Origin: Reyranella massiliensis 521
GTDB lineage: Bacteria > Pseudomonadota > Alphaproteobacteria > Reyranellales > Reyranellaceae
Reading direction: 5' to 3'
Assembly (NCBI GenBank): GCA_945860205.1
Contig: CAMARK010000007.1
Location: 1-64,000, forward strand
DNA length: 64,000 nucleotides
Shown: piece after piece, positions 57,442 to 64,000 of the stretch
Numbering within the stretch: position 1 is the first letter of the stretch
How the letters are laid out: every line of letters starts with the position of its first letter
Translations under genes and position numbers: made by a program
Notes under the pieces: generated by a model
Seen by the model: only the letters and a program-made list of their open reading frames with translations
Told to the model about the DNA's origin: nothing
The model's database searches: none

Positions 57442-59861
57442 GGGCAGCGCAGCGACACCTTTGCCGCAAGGCGCGTGCCGGCGAGATCGACTTCGAAGCG
57501 GCCGGCGTCGAGCCAGGCGGCATCGATGCCCGCACCGTCCGCGCGCTTCACGTAGCCCATGCCGACCGACGCGCCGACCGTGTGGCCATAGCCAGCCGAG
57601 GTGAGGTCGCCCACCGGCTTGCTGTCACGCAGCAGTGCCTCGCCGCCCCACAGCAGCGGTTCGCCATCAGCAAGTACGACCGATACCAGGCGGCGCGCCA
57701 ACGGCTTGGCCTTGGCCTCGACCAGCGCCTTCTGACCGATGAAGCCACCGGGCTTGTCGAGCTTTACCGCCCAGCCGAGACCCGCCTGGAAAGGATTGTC
57801 ATCGGGCGTGAGCTCACGACCCCAGGCGCGATAACCCTTCTCCAGGCGAAGTGTCTCCACGGCGTAGTAGCCGGAGTCGCGCAGGCCGAATTCGACGCCT
57901 GCCTCATGCAGGGCCTCGAACACCGTCGCGGCAAACTCGACCGGCACATAGAGCTCCCAGCCAAGCTCGCCCATGTAGGTACGGCGCGAGGCCAGCACAG
58001 TGGCATGGCCGACGCCGATCTCGCGGATGGTGGCGAAGGGGAACGCCTCGTTGGAGAAATCGGCGCGGCTCACTGATTGCAGAAGCGCGCGGCTCCGGGG
58101 GCCCATCACCGACAGCACGGTCCAGGCCGCCGTCACGTCGGTCAGGGTAGCGCGCGCATCCTCGGGCATGTGGCGGCCGATCCAGTCGGCATCGCGCGTC
58201 GGCTGGGCCGAGCCGGTCACGATCAGGAACCTGTCGCGGGCAAGGCGCGCGATGGTGAGGTCGCTCTCGAAGGTGCCGCGATCGTTCAGCAGGCCGGTAT
58301 AGACGGTGCGGCCCACAGGCACGGCGATGTCGTTGGCGGAGAGATGCTGCAGCACCTTCTCGGCGTCGTGGCCCTGCATCAGGAACTTGCCGAACGAGGT
58401 CTCGTCGACCACCGTGACGCCTTCGCGGGTGGCGCGATGCTCAGCCGCGACATGGTCGAACCACTCGCCCCGGCCCCAGCCATACTGCATGTCCGGCGAC
58501 TTGCCGATGCCGGCAAACCAGTTCGGCCGCTCCCAGCCCATCTTGTTGCCGAACCAGGCGCCGCGGGCTTTCAGGCGATCATAGAGCGGAGAGCGGCGGA
58601 ACGGCCGGCCGCTTTCCTGCTCGCGTTGCGGCCACGGCATCTTGTAATGCAGGCCCAGCGTCTCGGCGACGCGCGCGCGCAGCCAGGAATCGTTGCCGTG
58701 AAAGCCGGCGAAACGGCGGATGTCGACCGGCCACAGATCCATGGTGGGCTCGCCGGCCACGATCCATTCGGCCAAGGCCATGCCGGCACCGCCTGAGCTG
58801 GCGATGCCCATCGAGTTGAAGCCGGCACCAACGAAGAAGCCGCGCAGGTTCGGCGCCTCGCCCAGTATGTAGTTCAAATCAGGCGTAAAACTTTCTGGAC
58901 CGTTCATGAAGGTCTTGATGCCAGTCTTCTCCAGCGCCGGGACGCGGATCAAGGCGTTGTCCATCAGGATCTGGAACTGGTCCCAGTCATCCGGCAGCAT
59001 GCCGAATTCGAAGTCGTCGGGAATGACGTCCTTGTTCCACGGCTTGGCGTCGGGTTCGAAGCCGCCCATCAGGAGGCCGCCGACCTCTTCCTTGAAGTAG
59101 ATGTAGCCATCGGGATCGCGCATCACCGGCAGGTCGCGCGGCACGTTCTCCATCTTCTCCGTCACGATATACATGTGCTCGCAGGAATAGAGCGGCACCG
59201 TGACGCCGACCATGCGGCCGACCTGGCGCGCCCACTGGCCGCCGCAGTTGACCACGATCTCCGCGGTGATCGGCCCCTCAGTAGTCTGCACGCCGGTGAC
59301 GCGTCCATCCTTGGTGTCGATCGATGTGACCCGCGTCTTCTCGAAGATGCGGACACCGCCATTACGCGCTCCCTTGGCCAGCGCCTGGGTGATGTCGGTG
59401 GGATTGGCCTTGCCGTCGCCCGGCAGCCACACCGCGCCCACCAGATCGTCGGTGCGCATGATGGGATATTTGTCGCCGGCCTCCTTGGGAGTGAGCGGCT
59501 CGCAGTCGACGCCCTGCGCATTGGCCATGGCAACAGAGCGGCGCAGCAGCACCATCCGCTCCTCGGTGCGCGCCACCGAAAGCGAGCCGCACTGCTTCCA
59601 GCCGGTGGCAAGGCCGGTCTCGGCCTCGAGCCTGGCATAGAGATCGGTGCTGTAGCGGATCAGGCGCGTCAGGTTCTGGTAGCTGCGGAGCTGGCCCACG
59701 AGCCCGGCGGCATGCCAGGTCGTGCCGCCGCTCAGCCGCCCCTGCTCCAGCAGCACCACGTCCTTCCAGCCAAGCTTTGCCAAGTGATAGGCGGTCGAGC
59801 AGCCCATGATGCCGCCGCCGATGATGACGACACGGGCCTGGGTGGGGAAATTCGGCGCCAT
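57408..59861 (-). CDS. GcvT-family FAD-dependent oxidoreductase (dimethylglycine dehydrogenase-like), paralog of 39166..41586
   Basis: VVIIGGGIMGCSTAYHLAKLGWKDVVLLEQGRLSGGTTWHAAGLVGQLRSYQNLTRLIRYS; C-terminal GCV_T domain. Confidence 0.9.
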   Translation of the reverse strand: MAPNFPTQARVVIIGGGIMGCSTAYHLAKLGWKDVVLLEQGRLSGGTTWHAAGLVGQLRSYQNLTRLIRYSTDLYARLEAETGLATGWKQCGSLSVARTEERMVLLRRSVAMANAQGVDCEPLTPKEAGDKYPIMRTDDLVGAVWLPGDGKANPTDITQALAKGARNGGVRIFEKTRVTSIDTKDGRVTGVQTTEGPITAEIVVNCGGQWARQVGRMVGVTVPLYSCEHMYIVTEKMENVPRDLPVMRDPDGYIYFKEEVGGLLMGGFEPDAKPWNKDVIPDDFEFGMLPDDWDQFQILMDNALIRVPALEKTGIKTFMNGPESFTPDLNYILGEAPNLRGFFVGAGFNSMGIASSGGAGMALAEWIVAGEPTMDLWPVDIRRFAGFHGNDSWLRARVAETLGLHYKMPWPQREQESGRPFRRSPLYDRLKARGAWFGNKMGWERPNWFAGIGKSPDMQYGWGRGEWFDHVAAEHRATREGVTVVDETSFGKFLMQGHDAEKVLQHLSANDIAVPVGRTVYTGLLNDRGTFESDLTIARLARDRFLIVTGSAQPTRDADWIGRHMPEDARATLTDVTAAWTVLSVMGPRSRALLQSVSRADFSNEAFPFATIREIGVGHATVLASRRTYMGELGWELYVPVEFAATVFEALHEAGVEFGLRDSGYYAVETLRLEKGYRAWGRELTPDDNPFQAGLGWAVKLDKPGGFIGQKALVEAKAKPLARRLVSVVLADGEPLLWGGEALLRDSKPVGDLTSAGYGHTVGASVGMGYVKRADGAGIDAAWLDAGRFEVDLAGTRLAAKVSLRCPYDPTGARIKG

Positions 59862-59862
59862 G

Positions 59863-61035
59863 TCAGAGCCGGCCGCTCACGGCGGCGTCGTACATCTTGC
59901 GCATCTCTGGCACTCCTGCTTTCACCGGATTGCCGCCGGCCGTCGGATCGACCGCGGCCATCTCGGCGAACTTGTCGAGATGCTCGACCTTCACGCCGAG
60001 CTCGGCCAGCGTATGCGGGATGCCGACCTCGCGGCGGAGGTCGAGCGTCCACTGCATGAAGCCGTCGAAGGTCGGGGCGCGCAGGTCGAGCCAGCGCGCC
60101 AGCCGCACGACCTTCTCCTCGATCGCCGGACGGTTGAACTTCACCACGTAGGGCATGGCAACGGCATTGGTGAGGCCGTGATGGGTATCGAGCACCGCGC
60201 CGACCGGATGCGACAGCGAATGGATGGCGCCCAGTCCCTTCTGGAAGGCCGTCGAGCCCATTTGCGAGGCGGCCAGCATGTGGCCGCGGGCCTCGACATC
60301 GCGGCCGTCCTTCACGGCGCGCGCCAGGTTCTCCTTCACGAGCCGCATGCCTTCGACGGCGATGCCTTCCGCATAGGGGTGATAGCCCGGCGCGCAATAG
60401 GCTTCGAAGCAATGGATGAAGGCATCCATGCCGGTGCCGGCCGTGAGCTTGGCCGGCAGGCCGACCGTGAGTTCGGGATCGGCGATCACGACCTGGGGCA
60501 TCATCTTCGGGTGGAAGATCACCTTCTTGGTGTGCGTCTTCTCGTCGGTGATGACCGACGCGCGGCCGGTTTCCGAGCCGGTGCCGGCCGTAGTCGGCAC
60601 GGCGATCGACGGGTAGATGCCGGCCGGGTTGGCGCGCATCCACCAGTCGCCGATATCCTCGAAATCCCACATCGGCCGCGTCTGGCCTGCCATGAAGGCG
60701 ATCGCTTTGGCCGCGTCGATGCCGCTGCCGCCGCCCCAGGCGATAACGCCGTCATGCTTGCCCGCGCGCAGCACGCGGATGCCCGCCTCGACATTGGCGG
60801 CCACAGGGTTGGGCTTGACCTCGCTGAACAGCGCCACCTCGAGGCCGGCTTTGCGCAGGGCCAACATGGCATCGGCAATCATCGGCAGCTTGGCCAGGCC
60901 AGGGTCGGTCACCAGCAACGGCCGCTTGAGGCCGACGGCCTTGCAGGCCTCGGCCAGCTCCTTGATGCGGCCGGCACCGAAGCGGATCGAGGTCGGGTAA
61001 TTCCAGTTGCCGACGAGCGGCGTGGACGCAGCCAT
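59863..61035 (-). CDS. iron-containing alcohol dehydrogenase
   Basis: VIAWGGGSGIDAAKAIAFMAGQ; PTTAGTGSETGRASVI; AIHSLSHPVGAVLDTHHGLTNAV. Confidence 0.92.
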   Translation of the reverse strand: MAASTPLVGNWNYPTSIRFGAGRIKELAEACKAVGLKRPLLVTDPGLAKLPMIADAMLALRKAGLEVALFSEVKPNPVAANVEAGIRVLRAGKHDGVIAWGGGSGIDAAKAIAFMAGQTRPMWDFEDIGDWWMRANPAGIYPSIAVPTTAGTGSETGRASVITDEKTHTKKVIFHPKMMPQVVIADPELTVGLPAKLTAGTGMDAFIHCFEAYCAPGYHPYAEGIAVEGMRLVKENLARAVKDGRDVEARGHMLAASQMGSTAFQKGLGAIHSLSHPVGAVLDTHHGLTNAVAMPYVVKFNRPAIEEKVVRLARWLDLRAPTFDGFMQWTLDLRREVGIPHTLAELGVKVEHLDKFAEMAAVDPTAGGNPVKAGVPEMRKMYDAAVSGRL

Positions 61036-62399
61036 CAGATGATTTCCATGTAGCGTTCGAGTTCCCAGTCCGTGATGGCCTTGCGGAACTCCCGCTCTTC
61101 CCATTCACGCGTTGCAGAGTAATGATCGACGAAGGCATCGCCGAACAGGTTGCGCGCCGGCTTCGACGCCTTCAACCGTCCGGCCGCATCCATCAGGGTA
61201 CGCGGCAGCTGCGACTTCACCGGATGTTTTAGGGCATAGGAGTTGCCCTTGATCGGCTCGCCCGGCTCGATCTTGTTCTCGATCCCCCACAGGCCCGCGC
61301 CGACCGCGGCGGCCAGCGCCAGGTAGGGATTAGCATCGGCGGCGGCGACCCGGTATTCGACGCGCGTCGACTTGGCCGAGCCCGGGATGATGCGGAGCGC
61401 CGTGGTGCGGTTTTCGACGCCCCAGGTCGCATCCGTGGGCGCCCAGAAGCCGGGGATGAGCCGGCGGTACGAATTCACCGTCGAGGCGACCATCGCCAGC
61501 GTCTCCGGCATCAATGCCCGCTGACCGCCGACGAAGTGGCGCATCGTCGTGCTCATGCGATGCGGCGCCTTCTCGTCATAGAAGGCCGACTTGCCGCCCT
61601 TCCACAGCGACATGTGCATGTGGCCGCCACAACCCGGCCAGTCCTTCGACCATTTGGCCATGAAGGTGGCGAGCCAGTCGCGCTTCTGCGCCAGCACCTT
61701 GGTGAAGAGCTTGAACAGCGCCGCGCGGTCGGCCGATGGCAGCGCGTCGCCGACGCGCAACGCGGCCTCGAGGACGCCTGCGCCGGTCTCCGTGTGCAGG
61801 CCCTCGATGCCCATGTCCATCGTCTCGCACATGGCGAGCAGGTCCTTGTAGAAATCGGACAGGACCGAGTTGCGCAGCACCGAGTAGCCGAAGAAGCCCG
61901 GCGAGATCGGCTTCAGGTTGCGATAGCCCTTCTCGCGGATCGAGAACGCGGTCTCGGCAAAGACGAAGAACTCGTATTCAAAGCCGACCTTGACCTCGAA
62001 GCCCATCTTGGCCGCGCGCGCCAGCACGCGCCGCAGCACGCCGCGCGGACAGATCTCCTCCGCCCGGTCGACGAACTCGCAGAGGAACAGCAGGTTGCCC
62101 GGCTCGGTCGCGATCTCGCGGCAGGTGTCCGGCAGGACGCGGACGTTGGCGTCGGGATAGCCGGAGTGCCAGCCGGTGTAGGCGACATTGTCGTAGAGCT
62201 GGTCGTTGGAATCCCAGCCCAGCACCACGTCGCAGAAGCCGAAGCCGCCTTCCAGCGCGGAATGGAACTTGTCGATATGGATGTACTTGCCGCGCAGGAT
62301 GCCGTCGATGTCGTGGACGCCCACCTTGATGTGGGTCAGGCTCCGTTCCTTGACGATCTTGCGGGCATCAGCCGCCGTCTTGACCTGGCGCGGATCCAT
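61035..62399 (-). CDS. glutamine synthetase family protein (gamma-glutamyl ligase-like)
   Basis: GFEYEFFVF; GGHMHMSLWK; ENRTTALRIIPGSAKSTRVEYRVAAADANPYLALAA; stop overlaps Fe-ADH start. Confidence 0.9.
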   Translation of the reverse strand: MDPRQVKTAADARKIVKERSLTHIKVGVHDIDGILRGKYIHIDKFHSALEGGFGFCDVVLGWDSNDQLYDNVAYTGWHSGYPDANVRVLPDTCREIATEPGNLLFLCEFVDRAEEICPRGVLRRVLARAAKMGFEVKVGFEYEFFVFAETAFSIREKGYRNLKPISPGFFGYSVLRNSVLSDFYKDLLAMCETMDMGIEGLHTETGAGVLEAALRVGDALPSADRAALFKLFTKVLAQKRDWLATFMAKWSKDWPGCGGHMHMSLWKGGKSAFYDEKAPHRMSTTMRHFVGGQRALMPETLAMVASTVNSYRRLIPGFWAPTDATWGVENRTTALRIIPGSAKSTRVEYRVAAADANPYLALAAAVGAGLWGIENKIEPGEPIKGNSYALKHPVKSQLPRTLMDAAGRLKASKPARNLFGDAFVDHYSATREWEEREFRKAITDWELERYMEII

Positions 62400-62447
62400 G
62401 CCGTCCCCCGATTGACTTCCACTTTCCTCAGTTTGTCAGAGGCCGGT

Positions 62448-63749
62448 CTATCTCGACAGTATGAAATCGACCGGCCACGTCACCAGCTGGGGGAAGATTG
62501 TCAGGACCGCAGTGAAGACCATCATGATCAGGAAAAAGGGAATCACTTTCCAGGCGACGTAAGTTTGCGAATCGCCGGTGATGTTCTGGATCACGAACAG
62601 GTTGAAGGCCACCGGCGGGCTGATCTGTGCCATCTCGATGGTGAGGATCAGGAAGATGCCGAACCACAATTTGTCGAAGCCAGCGGCGAGCACGACCGGC
62701 AGCACGATCGGCAGGGTCAGCACGATCATGGAGAAGCCTTCCAGCACCGTGCCAAGCAGGATGTAGAAGAACATCAGGAACATGATCAGCACGAAGGGCG
62801 AGAGCTGCCACGAGGTGATGGCCGCCGAGACGAACTGCGGCACGCGGAGGTTGGCCAGCACAGTACCGACCATGAACGCGCCGATCACGATCATGCCGAT
62901 CATGCAGGTGGTCTGGACGGAGCCCAGCAGTGCGTCGCGGACGCCCTTCCAGCTCAAGGTCCCCTGCCCGGCCGCGACAGCCAAGGCACCCAGCACACCG
63001 ATGGCCGAGGCCTCGGACGGGCTGGCGATGCCAGCATACATGGTGCCGAGCACGGTCAGGATCAGGAAGGCCACCGGTCCCAGCTCGATCAAACTCTTGA
63101 AGCGATCGGCCCAGGTCCAGGTGGTGTGATCGTCGTTCGGCACCAGCTTGGGATTCAGGATCGACCGGATCGCCATATAGCCCATGAAGCAACCGGCAAG
63201 CGCAAAGCCCGGCAGGAAACCGGCCGTGAACAGGCGCAGGAGCGATTCCTCGGCCAGCACGGCATAGATGATCATTGGGATCGAGGGCGGGATAAGGAAA
63301 CCCAGCGTCCCCGCCCCGGCCAGGCTGCCGACCGCCAAGCCCTTGTCGTAGCCGCGCTTCAGCAATTCGGTGAGCGTGATGCGGCCGACCACCTGCGTGG
63401 TCGCCGCCGACGAGCCCGAGATCGCCGCAAACATCGAGCAGCCGATCACCGTGGTGTGGAACAGGCGGCCCGGCAGGAAGCTCATCCAGGGCGCGATGCC
63501 TGAGAACAGCGACTGCGACAGACTCGTGCGAAACAGCAGCTCGCCCATCAGGATGAACAGCGGCAGCGAGACGATGTCCGACGAGGTCGCCACGTTGAAC
63601 GCCCAGTTGGCGATCAGCTTGTGCGTCGGCAGGTTGGTATACATCTCCAGCAGCACGACCGCCGTGGCAATCAGCGCCGGCCCGATCCAGATGCCGACGC
63701 AAAGAAGCCCCACCATCAGGATCAGCAGCCAGGTCAGGATGGCAGTCAT
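62448..63749 (-). CDS. TRAP transporter large permease (DctM-like)
   Basis: LPLFILMGELLFRTSLSQSLFSGIAPWMSFLPGR; GTLGFLIPPSIPMIIYAVLAEESLLRLFTAGFLPG. Confidence 0.93.
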   Translation of the reverse strand: MTAILTWLLILMVGLLCVGIWIGPALIATAVVLLEMYTNLPTHKLIANWAFNVATSSDIVSLPLFILMGELLFRTSLSQSLFSGIAPWMSFLPGRLFHTTVIGCSMFAAISGSSAATTQVVGRITLTELLKRGYDKGLAVGSLAGAGTLGFLIPPSIPMIIYAVLAEESLLRLFTAGFLPGFALAGCFMGYMAIRSILNPKLVPNDDHTTWTWADRFKSLIELGPVAFLILTVLGTMYAGIASPSEASAIGVLGALAVAAGQGTLSWKGVRDALLGSVQTTCMIGMIVIGAFMVGTVLANLRVPQFVSAAITSWQLSPFVLIMFLMFFYILLGTVLEGFSMIVLTLPIVLPVVLAAGFDKLWFGIFLILTIEMAQISPPVAFNLFVIQNITGDSQTYVAWKVIPFFLIMMVFTAVLTIFPQLVTWPVDFILSR

Positions 63750-63753
63750 GTGC

Positions 63754-64000
63754 TTACTCGATGTCCTGACCGATGCGCAGGCTGGCGTCGTCGCCCGGCT
63801 CACCGCGCAGCAGACGGCCCAGCCGAGCAATTGCCTGAAGGGTGAAGAGAAGCGATCCCAGCGCCAGCGGGAACTGCGTGATCCAGCGCAGGATCTCGCT
63901 CTTCTCCGGCGAGCGCGACTCGCGCATCCAGGAAAACCACGTCATCTCGCCCAGCGCCCAGGTGAGATAGGCCGCGATCGCGATGCCGCAGACGGTCGAG
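63754..64000 (-). CDS. TRAP transporter small permease (DctQ-like), truncated by the window edge
   Basis: Frame stays open to base 64000 (STVCGIAIAAYLTWALGEMTWFSWMRESRSPEKSEILRWITQFPLALGSLLFTLQAIARL). Confidence 0.8.
   Translation of the reverse strand, partial: STVCGIAIAAYLTWALGEMTWFSWMRESRSPEKSEILRWITQFPLALGSLLFTLQAIARLGRLLRGEPGDDASLRIGQDIE

Overview
High-GC window, consistent with an alphaproteobacterial chromosome (taxon inferred from codon usage and gene content only). It is densely packed, mostly metabolic and transport DNA. No prophage, CRISPR array, rRNA or secretion system was seen. Main blocks: a nicotinate phosphoribosyltransferase-like gene, a class II DAHP synthase, gor, and an EF-hand protein; a REP-associated tyrosine transposase (RAYT) with its palindromic repeats; a liv-type branched-chain amino acid ABC operon; glmS/glmU, a HAD phosphatase and tRNA-Val(CAC); a redoxin/2OG-oxygenase fusion; a three-gene overlapping cell-wall hydrolase unit; an ECF sigma/ChrR-like pair inside a peptidase operon; an operon with a 2-aminoethylphosphonate-type ABC transporter; a Rieske oxygenase with a dimethylglycine-dehydrogenase-like gene; a phnWAY phosphonate catabolic operon with a divergent LysR gene and a Na/Pi transporter; and a TRAP/glutamine synthetase-like/Fe-ADH/DMGDH-like operon running off the right edge. 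The observations most worth follow-up are (1) the RAYT and its REP/REPIN family with visible covariation, all in the first 5.7 kb; (2) a ChrR-like anti-sigma factor lacking both Cys of the zinc motif; (3) the phnWAY/LysR/NptA locus with a palindrome in the divergent promoter and an SD-less regulator start; (4) a GFA-gene 3'-end remnant that, with the intact gene, brackets an alcohol dehydrogenase gene; (5) a beta-lactamase-fold/NamZ (DUF1343) fusion in an overlapping cell-wall operon. All family assignments come from reading motifs by eye; no searches were run.
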